Assembly: GCF_044326205.1 (NCBI RefSeq)
Contig: NZ_JBIRCY010000005.1
Coordinates: 1-64,000 of the forward strand
Direction: 5' to 3'
Length of the DNA: 64,000 bases
Source of the DNA: Kumtagia sp044326205
GTDB lineage: Bacteria; Pseudomonadota; Alphaproteobacteria; Rhizobiales; Rhizobiaceae
Below the pieces are notes generated by a model. The model ran no database searches. It saw only the letters and a program-made list of their open reading frames with translations, and was not told the origin of the DNA. Made by a program: the position numbers and the translations under genes. Shown one piece after another: positions 1 through 10,800 of this stretch. Numbering within the stretch: position 1 is the stretch's first letter; each line of letters starts with the position of its first letter.

Positions 1-65
1 GTGAAGGACGGGGAGAAGGGGGCTGGCCGCGCCCTTGCCGCTTCCTCCTTCTCCCCGTCCTTCAC
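1..65. repeat. Inverted repeat hairpin, 19-bp arms
   Basis: Bases 1-19 are the exact reverse complement of 47-65, leaving a 27-base GC-rich loop. The motif (arm GTGAAGGACGGGGAGAAGG) continues into a further run of similar character around 66-100. This resembles the intergenic palindromic repeats common in Rhizobiales genomes. It lies downstream of the minus-strand alpha-2-macroglobulin gene and could also act as a transcription stop. The copy number in the genome cannot be judged from here. Confidence 0.7.
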
Positions 66-124
66 GGGGAGAAGGTCCCGGCAGGGGGATGAGGGGCGGC
101 GCGGAGAGATGTAGGTGAATACCA

Positions 125-203
125 GGGGACAGTTTACTTTCTTTCCGCCAGCGCGAGCCTTGAAGCGCATTCGCTCTTCTGCGGAAAAAAGTAAACTGTC
201 CCC
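125..203. repeat. Palindromic GGGGACAGTTTACTTT hairpin, copy 1
   Basis: Left arm 125-140 (GGGGACAGTTTACTTT) and right arm 188-203 form a perfect 16-bp inverted repeat around a 47-base loop. A second element with the same termini is at 30712-30788. Shared outer arms with unrelated loops suggest a dispersed REP/MITE-like family, often associated with RAYT (IS200-like) transposases in other genomes. No transposase is in this window. It sits just after the stop codon of the alpha-2-macroglobulin gene. Confidence 0.75.
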
Positions 204-212
204 GGAGGCTGA

Positions 213-3200
213 TCACGGCGCCTTGACCTCCATCATCCCCGTCGAGGTGCGGGCCGAGAATTGCGGGCGGTACATGTCCTCCACGCTCGCCGCCGGATGG
301 GCGTAGACGCCGGGCGTTACAGCGCGCACGACATAGGCCAGCGTGACCTGCCGGCCGCTGTCGCCGTTGCGGTCGAAGGCCGCGACGAAACGGTCGTTGC
401 GGAATTCGAGGTGTGCGGCTTCGGTCTGTTCCAGCCACGGGAAGCTGGACAGGCTGGCGCTGTTGACGAGGCCGGGATTGTCGATCTCGAAGCCGGCCGG
501 CAGCAAATCGCTGACCAGCACGCGTGACGGCCAGGAGTTCTGCTCGGTGACCTTGAGAACCACGACATAGCGCTCGTTCTGATTGACCTGAGTGACATTC
601 GCCTCCTTGCCGTCCAGCGTGTAGTAGGTACGCTCAATGGCAAAGCCGTCTCCGCCGGCCGGGAGCGGCTGCGACGGGGCGGCGACCGCGGTCACCACCG
701 CCTGCACGGCGCTGGAGCCGGCGTTGGCGATGACAAGCGGACTGTCGACGATGTCACTGCCGTCGAAGCGCTGGGAATAGAGCCCGGTATGCTCTGTTCC
801 GTTGACCGTCAGCTTCATGTCGGCGGCATTGGTGCGCAGCGCACGCGCCGCGAGCAGCATCCAGGCGTCGTCCTGCGTGCTGGTCCAGCGCCTTGCCTTG
901 CGTTCCGCGCCGACCAGCTTGATCAGTTCGGGAACGACCGACGGCATCGGTTTGCTTTCGGCGGCGAGCGCCAGCATGGCGGCGCCGTCGCGCAGGCGCG
1001 AGCCGTAATCCGAGCGGTACCAGTCGTGCTCGGGGTTCTGCTTGGCAAGCTGGAGCGCGGCCTGGAAGGTCGCCTCGCTGCGCTGGGTGTCACCGTAGAG
1101 CGCGAGGCTGGCGGCGAGCTGGGCCACCGCCATCGGGCTGGAAAAAGCTTCCAGCTTGGTGTCGGCGTAATAGCGCAGGTCGCCGACCGACGCCTTCTTG
1201 TTGCGCGCGAGCACATAGAGAGCATAGGCGATCTCGCTGCCGCGGTCCTCGATGTCGAGGTCGTAGGAGAGCGAGTTCTGCAGATTGTTGATCGCCTGCA
1301 GCATGGCCTGGCGCGGCACATCGTAGTTGAGCTCGCGGGCCCGCGTCAGGAAGTCGGAGACGTAGGAGTCGAGCCAAAGGTCTCCCGAGCCGGGTCCCCA
1401 CAGGCCGAAACTGCCCGACGAGGATTGATAGTTGAGCACGCGGTAGATCGCGTCCTGGATGCGGCCGCGCAGTTCGGGCTCGTCAGCCAAGCCGGCGCCG
1501 GCCGAAAGCTCGCTGACATAAAGCAGGGGCAGGGCGCGGCTGGTGGTCTGCTCGGCGCAGCCATAGGGGTAGCGGTCGAGCGCCAAGAGCAGCGACGGCA
1601 CGTCGAAGGCGGCGGACGGCGAGACGCCGACGCTGACATAGGCGCCGGGCAGCACGCTGTCGGCCAGAAGTTCGCGGTCGATGCGAACGCTCTTGCCGTT
1701 CGGGCCAAGATCGACGACCAGCCGGTTGGTGACCGGCAGGACGGCGGGGCGAACCGGAATGTACAGGGTCTGCTCGACCGCCGGCCCGTTCTCATGGGCG
1801 AGGCGGATGGTCAGGCTGGCGTCGCCCGCCGTCTGGGCAATCAGCGGCACGGTGATCGACTGGCGTTTTCCTGATGTCAGCGTGACGTGGTCGGGAAGTG
1901 CCGCGCTGCCGGTCGACAGGTCGCCGGTGGTCTCGATGGCGAATTTGTAGTCGCCGTCGGGGCCGTCGGTGTTGGCGATGTCGAGGCGCATGACGGCGGA
2001 ATCGCCCGGCGCCATGAAACGTGGCAGGCCGGCGGTGATGACCACCGGATCGCGCACGATCACGTCGGTCTGGGCGTGGCCGACGGCTTCCTTGGTCCAG
2101 GCGACGGCCATGATGCGGACCGCGCCGTTGAACTGCGGGATGTCGAAGTCGACGGTCGCCTTGCCGTCGGCGTCCAGCTTCACCGGCCCGGAGAAGAAGG
2201 CGACGAGCTTCTCCTTCGGCGGGTTGCCCTGCGCGGTGAGACCGCCGCCGTCGCCGCCGGTGCGCAGCCGCCCCGTGGCGCCGAGCGAGCCGTCGATCAG
2301 GCGGCCGTAGAGGTCGCGCAGTTCGAGGCCAAGGCGGCGCTGGCCGTAATACCAGGCTTCCGGATCGGGCGCCTTGTAGTCGGTCAGGTTGAGGATGCCG
2401 ACATCGACGGCGGCGATGGTGACATAGGCGTCGGTGGCGGCGGGCAGGCCGGTGACCTGCACGGGGATGGTCAGCGGCTGGCGCGGCTCGGTTTTCTGGA
2501 CCGGCGACAAGGAGACCGCCAGCTTGCGCGCGCCGGGGTCGACGGTCAGCCATTTCAGGCCGATGGCGCGCCCGGGCATGCGCGATTGCTGGGCGTCGCC
2601 AGGACGGAACAGGGTCGCCGTGACATAGGCGCCGGCGCCCCAGTCGGCGGAGACCGGGATGTCGATGGTGGCGCCGCCGGCGGGAACCGTGGCGGTGTAG
2701 GTGGAGAGCAGCCGGTCGGCGCCGACGGTAACCAGCAACTCGCCGGCAAAGCGCGGCGAGATTTGCAGCTTGGCGACCTCGCCGGGAGCGTAATGCTCCT
2801 TGTCCAGCGCGATCTCCAGTCCGTCCGGCGTCTCGGTGGAGGTCGCCGAGACGTACCAGCCGGCGTCGAATTCGACGCTGGTAGCCGGGCCTTCCGGATC
2901 GGCGGTCGCGACTTCGAGACGGTAGCGGCCCCAGTCGACCGGCATGGTGACGCTGGCTGTGCCGTCGGCATTGATGTCGAGCGTGCCGTTGGAGACGGCG
3001 CGGGTCTGGGTGACCGCCTCGTAGTTCCAGGAATTGCCGGTGCTGTACCACTGGTAGTCGCGCTCGACCTTGACCAGCGACCACTGCGCACCGGGCATCG
3101 GCTTGCGGTTGCCGTCGGGATCGACGGCGATGACGGTGAACTTCGCCGTGCCGCCTTCCGGCACCTCGCCGCCGGAGAAATCCGGGCGGATGCCGATGAC

Positions 3201-5678
3201 GTCGGCCTGGCCCCTGATACCGAGGTCGATCGATTCTTCCACGGCGCGGCCGCCGCTCTCACGCATGCGCACGGTGACGGCGGCGGTGAGCAGCCGCGTG
3301 GTGGAGGGCAGGGCGTCGACTTGGACGGGGAACGTCGCCTTGCCGTCGTCGCCGACGAGCGGCAGGTCGGTGAGCGGGATGCGGGTGGCGTCACCTTCCT
3401 GCTCGTCGGCAAGGCCGAACTGGAAGTTCGGGAAGTCGTCCCACTCGCGGGTGGTGTCGACCGTCATTTCGCCTTCGAGCGCCAGGCCGGCAGCCGGCGC
3501 GCCATAGAGGAAGCGGCCGTCGACGGTGATGTTGGCGGGCTCGCCGACGCCGACCTCCTCCTTGTCGCTGGTCATGGTGAATTCGATGCGGTCGGGAACG
3601 AAATCCTCGACCAGAAAACTCTGGCTGGCGACGGCGGGCTGCTTGGGATCGGTGTAGATCGACAGCGTCCAGGTGCCGCGCATGGCGTTGGGCGACAGCA
3701 GCAGGTCGACGGCGTGGCCGCCGGCGGATGCGCCATCGCTGACAAGGCGCCGGTCCTCGACGCCGTCGGGGCGCGCGAAGACGAAGGTGAGCGGCAGCTT
3801 TTCCACGGCGCGCGCCGCGTCGTCGCGGGCGAGCGCGGCGACATGCACGGTCTCGCCGACGCGGTAGATGCCGCGCTCGGTCCAGGCATAGACGTCAAGC
3901 GCGCCTGGCGAGGCGCGGCCGGTGACGCCGCGGTCGGAAAGGTCGAAGCCGGCGCGGGTCATGTCCAGGAAGACGAAATCCTTGCCCTCGGCATTGGCCA
4001 TCAGCACTGCCGGAACCATGCCGCCCGTGCCGCGAGTAAGTCCGGGGTTGAAGGTGGCGCGGCCTTCGGCGTCGGTCCTGGCGGTGCCGAGGATCTCGTT
4101 GTTCTTGGCGAGCAGCGTCAGGTCGACATTGGCCATGGCTTTGGCGGAGCCGAGCGAGCGGGCGAAGACGTTGAGCCCGTCCTGGCCGGTGTAGGTGGAA
4201 AGGCCGATGTCGGAGACAACGAACCACTGCGTGGCGCGCGACGACCACTCGTCGCTCTTGTCGTTCTCAGGCTGGGCGGTGAGCACGTAGACGCCGGGCT
4301 GGCGGTTGGGGAGCGCCTCGTCGACCGGGAAGGAGGTGGTGACGTCCTTGTTGATCTCGTTGGCGATGTCGAGCTTGCCCTCCCAGACGGGCGCGCCCAT
4401 CTGGTCGGCGATGTTCTCGATGTCATAGGAATCGAGCTGCTTGAGGAACTGATAGCCTGAAAGCAACTGCGCCAGTGAGCGGTCGCCGATGCGGAACAGC
4501 TTCATGTCAGCGACGGTCATGTTGACGGTGACGACCGGGATGCCGCGCCGTGCGGTGGCGGGCAGGACAAAACTGTCGCCGGTGAAGCGTACGGAAGCGC
4601 CGCGGTCCTGGATATAGATCGACAGGGCGACGGGGGCGGAGATGACCTCGCCGATCGCGGCGGGCAGGCCGGAGCGGATGGTGATGTTGTAGTGGTGGCC
4701 GTGTTCCAGGCCCTCGACGCAGAGCTGCTCGTCCTTGGCCTCAACGGCCTTGGGGGCTGCGCCGTCGACGGTGACGAAGGGCGCGTAGTCGACGCCCGTC
4801 TTGACCAGTTCCTCGGAGAACTGGACGCAGAGGCGCGGCGAGGGCGTGTCTGCGTCGATCGTGTGCTCGACGACGCGGAAGCCTTTCCGGGCTTTCAGGT
4901 CTTCGTATTCGGCGCGGATGGATGCCGAATTGACCAGCGCGAGGCTAGCTTCATAGGCCTGCAGCGACGGGCGGAAGAGGTTGCGGCGGTCGAGGCCGGC
5001 GGCAATCGTGGCCAGTACGTCGGCGCGGCCGGGGCCGGTGCGCACGAGCTGGTAGGCATTCCAGGCGGCGGATGCGGCGTCGCGGTTGAGCGTCGCGCTT
5101 TCCGAACCGTTGGCGCCCTGAACGGCGAGCAGGGCGCGCGACAGGCCGAGCCACAATTTGCCGTCGTCGGGCGCGATGCGGATCGCGGCGGTGTATTTTG
5201 TAACCGCGCCGCGCGCATCGTCGGTGAGCAGCGCCTGCTCGGCGCCTTCGGTTAGATTGACGAGCCCGTCGGTCGGGCTGGGCGGCGTCGCCGTCAGGGC
5301 AGCGCGGTACTGCCAGGCCTCGTCGGCCATCCAGGACGGGAAGAAGGACATCTGCGGCGGCGCGCCGATGTCGGGCTCTCCATCGATGGTGACGACCTTG
5401 CCCGCGACCGCGCCGTTGAAGGTCTTCAGCGTCGCGAAATCCGACTTGAGGAAGCACCATTTCGCCTTGGTGTTGTAGGTGAAGGCGCGGCATTGCGTGT
5501 CGCCGAGACAGGTGGTCTTGCACTGGTCGAGCGACAGGTTCTGCTCGGAGCGCAGGTCGAAGCCGAAATAGTCGCTGTTCTGCGTGGTCTCGATCGCCCG
5601 CGCCTCGGCGGCAAGCGCCGGCGCCGACCAGGCTGCCATCATCAGGAACAGGGCCGACAGAATGCGAATCGCTCGCAT
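213..5678 (-). CDS. Alpha-2-macroglobulin family protein with N-terminal PAN/apple domain
   Basis: The 1821-residue product starts with a signal peptide (hydrophobic to about residue 23, ending ALAA), so it is periplasmic or exported. Residues about 30-90 form a cysteine-rich PAN/apple-like domain, followed by the long beta-rich macroglobulin region. The thioester motif GCAEQ is present (Cys about 1374), followed by the alpha-helical thioester domain. Bacterial A2Ms trap invading proteases through this thioester, and in many species they pair with PbpC; no pbpC is visible here, though it could lie beyond base 1. The start at 5678 is supported by a GGGGGAG Shine-Dalgarno. The gene is divergent from tamA. 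Large antisense reading frames overlapping it are GC-rich shadows. Confidence 0.95.
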   Translation of the reverse strand: MRAIRILSALFLMMAAWSAPALAAEARAIETTQNSDYFGFDLRSEQNLSLDQCKTTCLGDTQCRAFTYNTKAKWCFLKSDFATLKTFNGAVAGKVVTIDGEPDIGAPPQMSFFPSWMADEAWQYRAALTATPPSPTDGLVNLTEGAEQALLTDDARGAVTKYTAAIRIAPDDGKLWLGLSRALLAVQGANGSESATLNRDAASAAWNAYQLVRTGPGRADVLATIAAGLDRRNLFRPSLQAYEASLALVNSASIRAEYEDLKARKGFRVVEHTIDADTPSPRLCVQFSEELVKTGVDYAPFVTVDGAAPKAVEAKDEQLCVEGLEHGHHYNITIRSGLPAAIGEVISAPVALSIYIQDRGASVRFTGDSFVLPATARRGIPVVTVNMTVADMKLFRIGDRSLAQLLSGYQFLKQLDSYDIENIADQMGAPVWEGKLDIANEINKDVTTSFPVDEALPNRQPGVYVLTAQPENDKSDEWSSRATQWFVVSDIGLSTYTGQDGLNVFARSLGSAKAMANVDLTLLAKNNEILGTARTDAEGRATFNPGLTRGTGGMVPAVLMANAEGKDFVFLDMTRAGFDLSDRGVTGRASPGALDVYAWTERGIYRVGETVHVAALARDDAARAVEKLPLTFVFARPDGVEDRRLVSDGASAGGHAVDLLLSPNAMRGTWTLSIYTDPKQPAVASQSFLVEDFVPDRIEFTMTSDKEEVGVGEPANITVDGRFLYGAPAAGLALEGEMTVDTTREWDDFPNFQFGLADEQEGDATRIPLTDLPLVGDDGKATFPVQVDALPSTTRLLTAAVTVRMRESGGRAVEESIDLGIRGQADVIGIRPDFSGGEVPEGGTAKFTVIAVDPDGNRKPMPGAQWSLVKVERDYQWYSTGNSWNYEAVTQTRAVSNGTLDINADGTASVTMPVDWGRYRLEVATADPEGPATSVEFDAGWYVSATSTETPDGLEIALDKEHYAPGEVAKLQISPRFAGELLVTVGADRLLSTYTATVPAGGATIDIPVSADWGAGAYVTATLFRPGDAQQSRMPGRAIGLKWLTVDPGARKLAVSLSPVQKTEPRQPLTIPVQVTGLPAATDAYVTIAAVDVGILNLTDYKAPDPEAWYYGQRRLGLELRDLYGRLIDGSLGATGRLRTGGDGGGLTAQGNPPKEKLVAFFSGPVKLDADGKATVDFDIPQFNGAVRIMAVAWTKEAVGHAQTDVIVRDPVVITAGLPRFMAPGDSAVMRLDIANTDGPDGDYKFAIETTGDLSTGSAALPDHVTLTSGKRQSITVPLIAQTAGDASLTIRLAHENGPAVEQTLYIPVRPAVLPVTNRLVVDLGPNGKSVRIDRELLADSVLPGAYVSVGVSPSAAFDVPSLLLALDRYPYGCAEQTTSRALPLLYVSELSAGAGLADEPELRGRIQDAIYRVLNYQSSSGSFGLWGPGSGDLWLDSYVSDFLTRARELNYDVPRQAMLQAINNLQNSLSYDLDIEDRGSEIAYALYVLARNKKASVGDLRYYADTKLEAFSSPMAVAQLAASLALYGDTQRSEATFQAALQLAKQNPEHDWYRSDYGSRLRDGAAMLALAAESKPMPSVVPELIKLVGAERKARRWTSTQDDAWMLLAARALRTNAADMKLTVNGTEHTGLYSQRFDGSDIVDSPLVIANAGSSAVQAVVTAVAAPSQPLPAGGDGFAIERTYYTLDGKEANVTQVNQNERYVVVLKVTEQNSWPSRVLVSDLLPAGFEIDNPGLVNSASLSSFPWLEQTEAAHLEFRNDRFVAAFDRNGDSGRQVTLAYVVRAVTPGVYAHPAASVEDMYRPQFSARTSTGMMEVKAP

Positions 5679-5788
5679 AGCAACTCCCCCTAAAGCATCA
5701 TCGCCGAGAGGTATTTATGCCACCCCAAGGCTCATCCTCACCAATTCGGCGGCCACCGCGTACCCATCAACGGTTGGCCATCGTTCTC

Positions 5789-5829
5789 ATACGTGTTACG
5801 GCACCCATGGGGGCAAGTTGAACACGTAT
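5789..5829. other. 9-bp inverted repeat in divergent intergenic region
   Basis: ATACGTGTT at 5789-5797 is mirrored by AACACGTAT at 5821-5829 with a 23-base spacer, in the 253-base gap between the divergent alpha-2-macroglobulin and tamA genes. It could be a regulator site or a leader hairpin. No known regulator consensus was matched. Confidence 0.3.
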
Positions 5830-5931
5830 CATCATGAATTGCCCAACGATTTCTGACAGCGCGATTGTGGCCCCTTTACGAACGGTTCATATCGCCCGTT
5901 CAAAATTAGCCCCTGGAGTAAGTTTGCGTTA

Positions 5932-7854
5932 ATGATGAAGCGGCAACCGCAGCGTTGGAGGGGCGAGACCGCGACCGTCAGGATCGCGCGCGTTGCCCTT
6001 TCCGGACTGTTGTGCACCACCGCGCTTGTCGCGCTGCCGCCACGCGCCGCCGCCTTCCAGATCTTCGGCTACAAGTTCTTCGAGAAGGAAAACGAGGAAG
6101 ACGCCGACATCGCTGATCCGCTGCACTACACGGTGACGGTGGAAGTGCCGGGCAACGACGATCTGAAGAAGAAGATCAGTGACGCCTCGTCGCTGGTCGC
6201 CGACGAGGACCGCCCGGTATCGGGCTCGCTCGGCCTGCTGACCAAGGCGCGCGGCGACCGCGAGCGGCTGGTTGCGGCGCTCTACGAGGCGGCGCGTTAT
6301 GACGGCGTCGTCGACATATTGATCGCCGGCAAGTCGATCGACACGCTGCCGCCGGACGCCGAGTTTGGCGCGGGGCCGGTGCCGGTGACGATCAGCGTCG
6401 AGGCTGGTCAGGCCTTCGTGCTGGGCGATGTGCAGTTGAAAGGGGATGCGGCGGGTTTGTCGCCGGCGGAGTTCGGGTTGACGCCTGGCGGCGATGCCGG
6501 GTCGACCAAGATACTCAAGGCCGAATCGGACGTGGTGAGGAGGCTGAAGGCGGAAGGCCGGCCGCTGGCCAAAGTGACAGGACGGGAAGTGATTGCCGAC
6601 CACAGGACCGGGACCGTCGACGTTTCGCTGGCCGTTGCGGCCGGGCCGGTCGCCGGGTTCGGGCCGACGACGGTCGACGGCACCGAGACCATGGACAATG
6701 ACTTCACCGCCTATATGGCCGGACTGGAGCCCGGAAAACCCTATTCGCCGGAGGATCTGGACGAGGCGCGCGACCGGCTGACCGGGTTGGGGGTGTTCAA
6801 CAGCGTCGCGGTTGCCGAAGCCGACGCGCTGGATGCCAATGGCAGGATTCCGATCAACGTGACGGTGACCGAGCGCAAGTTGCGTTACTACGGTGTCGGC
6901 GCCACCTATTCCAACACCGAGGGAATCGGGCTGGAAGGTTATTGGGGCCACCGCAACCTGTTCGGACATGCCGAGAAACTGCGCATCGAGGGCTCGATCA
7001 GCGGCATCGGCAGCAACGAGTTCACGGCGTTGAACTACAATGCCGGCATCATGTTCGAGAAGCCCGGGGTCATCGGCCCGGCATCGAAGTTCTTCGCGAG
7101 CCTGAAAAGCGTCTTCGAACATCCGGATGCCTACGACCGGTTCTCCGTCGAAGGCAGCGTCGGCCTCGCCTACCAGCTCAGCAAGACGCAGAGCGTGTCG
7201 GCGGAGCTGGACGTCGAATTCTCGCGCATCACCGACGTCTTCGTGACCGACCACGACTACCTGATCGTCTCGACGCCGCTGCAATATGCTTTCGATAACC
7301 GCGACAACAAGCTGAACCCGACCAAGGGTTTTCGCGCCGTGGGTTATGTCGAGCCGGCCTACGACCTTTTGAACAGCGTCGCCTTCGTGAAGCTGAAGGG
7401 CGAGGGCTCGGCCTATCAGGCACTCGATTCCCAAGGCAGGATCGTGATCGCCGGCCGCGCGGTGCTGGGCTCCATCGTCGGTGCCAGCGTCGAGGAGGTG
7501 CCGGCCGACCGCCGCTTCTATGCGGGCGGCGGCGGCTCGGTACGCGGTTACGCCTATCAGGGCATCGGCCCCAGAAAGGACGACGAGCCGACCGGCGGCC
7601 TGTCGCTGGCGGAAGGCTCGGTGGAAGTGCGCTACGCGGTCAACGACACTTTCGGCATCGTGCCTTTCGTCGATGCGGGGACGGTGTCGCTGGAGTCGTT
7701 CCCGGATTTTGCCGACGTCAAGGTCGGCGCCGGCATCGGCATAAGGTACATGACGCCGTTCGGGCCGTTACGCGTCGACGCGGCCGTGCCGCTGAACCCC
7801 GACTCCCACGATCCGAGCTTCGGCATCTATGCCGGCATCGGTCAGTCGTTCTGA
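5932..7854 (+). CDS. tamA: Autotransporter assembly factor TamA (outer membrane, Omp85 family)
   Basis: The 640-residue protein has a basic N-terminus and a hydrophobic export segment (residues about 20-41). POTRA-like domains follow (to about residue 300) and then a 16-stranded Bac_surface_Ag-type barrel that ends in the typical terminal Phe. With TamB it forms the TAM complex, which inserts outer membrane proteins and takes part in anterograde lipid transport. The start is one of two adjacent ATGs (5932 or 5935). tamB begins 10 bases after the stop, so the two are almost certainly co-transcribed. Confidence 0.95.
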   Translation: MMKRQPQRWRGETATVRIARVALSGLLCTTALVALPPRAAAFQIFGYKFFEKENEEDADIADPLHYTVTVEVPGNDDLKKKISDASSLVADEDRPVSGSLGLLTKARGDRERLVAALYEAARYDGVVDILIAGKSIDTLPPDAEFGAGPVPVTISVEAGQAFVLGDVQLKGDAAGLSPAEFGLTPGGDAGSTKILKAESDVVRRLKAEGRPLAKVTGREVIADHRTGTVDVSLAVAAGPVAGFGPTTVDGTETMDNDFTAYMAGLEPGKPYSPEDLDEARDRLTGLGVFNSVAVAEADALDANGRIPINVTVTERKLRYYGVGATYSNTEGIGLEGYWGHRNLFGHAEKLRIEGSISGIGSNEFTALNYNAGIMFEKPGVIGPASKFFASLKSVFEHPDAYDRFSVEGSVGLAYQLSKTQSVSAELDVEFSRITDVFVTDHDYLIVSTPLQYAFDNRDNKLNPTKGFRAVGYVEPAYDLLNSVAFVKLKGEGSAYQALDSQGRIVIAGRAVLGSIVGASVEEVPADRRFYAGGGGSVRGYAYQGIGPRKDDEPTGGLSLAEGSVEVRYAVNDTFGIVPFVDAGTVSLESFPDFADVKVGAGIGIRYMTPFGPLRVDAAVPLNPDSHDPSFGIYAGIGQSF

Positions 7855-7864
7855 GGGCGTTGGG

Positions 7865-10800
7865 ATGATCTGGGTCCGAAGATTTCTCAGGATTCTCAAA
7901 TATACGGTGCTGATCGTGCTGGCCTTCGTGGTCGGTGCGCTGGCGGTGCTGACGCTGACCGGTAAGGGCCGGGAGAACCTTGCCTCGATGATCTCGGATT
8001 TTGCGTCGAGCCCCGACCGGAAGGTGCGGATCGCTGGCATTGACGGCATCTGGTCGGGTAATTTCTCGCTCAACCAGCTTGTGCTGGAGGATTCCGAAGG
8101 CCCCTGGCTGGCCGTGCGCGGCATTGAGGTCGACTGGTCGCCGATTTCGCTGCTGTGGCTGAAGTTCGACGCCGAGAGGGTTGCAGCCGAACGTGTCGAA
8201 TTTGCTCGGCTGCCGAAACCGTCTTCCAAGCCACCGGCCAAAAGTGGCTCCGGCTCGCTGCCGGTTGACGTGTCGATCGGCGCGCTGGATTTCCCCGATA
8301 TCGCGCTCGGCCAACCGGTGACCGGGGGGCAGGTGGCGAGCATCGCGGCCAAGGGCAAGGCGATGGCGCAGGCCTCGCCGCTGACAGTCAATGCGGACCT
8401 GACGGTATCGCGCACCGACGGCACGGCCGGCGAGGTGCTGGCGGCGATCGATTTTGCGCCGCGCGACAACAAGCTCGACATCGACCTGAAGGCATCCGAG
8501 CCCTCCGGCGGCATTTTGGCGAACCTGCTCGGCCTGCCGGGAAAACCGGCGGTCGACATTATCGTCACCGGTTCGGGGCCACTCGCCAACTGGAAGGGCA
8601 ATGGCACCTTCGCGGTCGACGGAAACCTGATCACCACGGTTTCGGCCACGCACAGGCAGACCGACGCCGGCAATGTGGTCGAAGCCAAGGGCGACGGCGT
8701 GTTCGATCGTTTCCTGCCGGAACGGTTCCGGCCGCTGCTGGCAGGCAAGGCGGATTTTGACCTCGCAGGCACGCTCACAAAAAAGGGTGGCGTCGAGATC
8801 GCGCGCGCCCGCATCGACAGCGGAGCGCTGGGCGTCACGGCAACCGGGTCGTATGACCCCGCTGGCCTGACCGACATCGCGATGGAGCTTGCAGCCAAGA
8901 AAGGCGGCGTACCGCTGTCCTTCGGCACCGAGCAAAGCCCGATCGACATCGTGATCGGTTCGGCGACGGTGCGGGCGCTCGGCGACGGGCGCAAACCTGG
9001 CCTCGACATCTCGGCAAAGCTGCCGTCGGTTTCCACGAATGACGTCAGGCTGGCCGATCTCGGCATCACGCTGCATTCCGACGAGTTCGATATTGCCGCC
9101 CGCTCAGGGCCGGTCACCGGTGCTGCGACGGCGGCGAGCCTGACCATCGACAACCCGACCGTCGCGCCGCTGGTAGCGGGCGAGATTCGCGCCGGACTGG
9201 AAGGGACGCTCGCCACCGACGCGCTGAAGATCAGCACGGGGACGCTGCGCAGCGACGCGATCGACGGCAATTTCGCCGGCGATGTTTCGCTCAAGGACGG
9301 CTCGATCACGCTCAAGCTCGGCGCGGATGTGGTATCGGCCGCGCTGCCGCCCGGCGCCCGGCCGATGCTTGGCGACAAGGTTGCGTTGGCGGCCGATATC
9401 GAGCGCGACACTTCGGGTAACGTTTCGGCGAACGCGCTATCCGTGCAATCCGGCGGTCTGACCGCCAGCGGCTCGGCGCGACTTAGCGAGGGCGTTATCA
9501 ACGCGGATCTCAAGGGGGCTCTGGCTGATATTTCGCCGTTGGCACCGCAGGCATCGGGCGCCATCGTCGTGTCGGCCAGGGCCAAAGGCCCGTTGGCCGC
9601 GCCTGAAGTCGAGGCCAACGTCACCAGCGAAAGGCTGGGTTTCGGCGACCGCGCCATCGACGATCTGGACCTTCGCGCGTCAGGAACCGTCGACCTCGCC
9701 GCGCCGCAGGCGTCGGTGACGCTGAAGGGCAGCTTCCAGGGCGAGGCGATTGACGGCAAGGCGGTGGTCGCCACGACCGATGGCAAGCGCGAAGTCCGCG
9801 ACCTCGATTTTTCGCTCGGCCCCAACAAGATTTCCGGCAAACTTTCGCTGGACGACAAGTTCGTGCCGGCGGGCACCGTCGATTTTGACCTGCCGGAACT
9901 GGCGCGGCTGGCGGCGCTTGCCGGGCAAACGGTCGAGGGCGCGGCGAAGGGCAGCGCGATCTTTGCTGAAGACGGCGGTGTGCCGCAGGTGAAGGTGACG
10001 CTGGCGTCGGATTCGATCAAGCGCGAGGCGGTCAGCGTGACCAATATCGCTATCGATGCGCTGGTCGCCGACTACCTCAAGGCGCCGGCCATAGCCGGCA
10101 CGATCGGCGCGACGCTGGCCGACGTGATGCCTGGCCAGCCCGCCGCCGACATTCGCATGTCGGTCAACGGCACCATGGCGGTGATCTCCGGCGACGGTAC
10201 GGTATCGATGGAAGGCAAGCCGGTGACCAGTTTCACCGTGGCGCACCGCATGACCGACGCGGGTAGCCAGATCGAGGCCAAGGGCGACGGCGAGTTTTCG
10301 CGTTTCGTACCGGAGCGAGCGCGGCAGTTCCTCGGCGGCAAGACGAATTTCGACGTGGCGGCGCTGCTGCCGAAAACCGGCCCGATCAGCATCGACCATG
10401 CAGATGTTTCCAATGGTGCGCTGACGGCCAAGGCCAAGGGCACCTACGATCCCTCGGGTTCGGTTGATATGTCCGTCCAAGTCGGCGCGGGGCAGAGCGG
10501 ACTGCCTTTGTCCTTCGGCACCGACGAGGCGCCGATCGACATAACCATCGGCTCGGCGACGGCGCGGGTTTCCGGACCGCTAGCCGAGCCGAAGCTGGAC
10601 ATCGGCGCAAACCTCTCGAAGGTCGCGACCAATGATGTGCAACTGGTCGACCTCGGCATCACGCTGCGTTCCGACAAGTTCAACATCGCGGCGCGCGCCG
10701 GGGCGTTCACGGGAGCGGCGAGCGCTGTGCGGCTGGTGATCGACAATCCGACCGTTGCGCCGCTGGTTGCCGGCGAGGTCAAGGCCCAGATGGAAGGGCT

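Noticed and set aside
1887..4460. 857-codon open frame antisense to the alpha-2-macroglobulin gene
   Set aside because: Gly/Asp/Val/Arg-rich translation with no motifs; caused by the GC bias of the real minus-strand gene, which has signal peptide, thioester and full-length homology.
7768..10044. 758-codon antisense frame over tamB
   Set aside because: Ser/Ala/Pro-rich shadow; tamB has clear domains in the plus frame.
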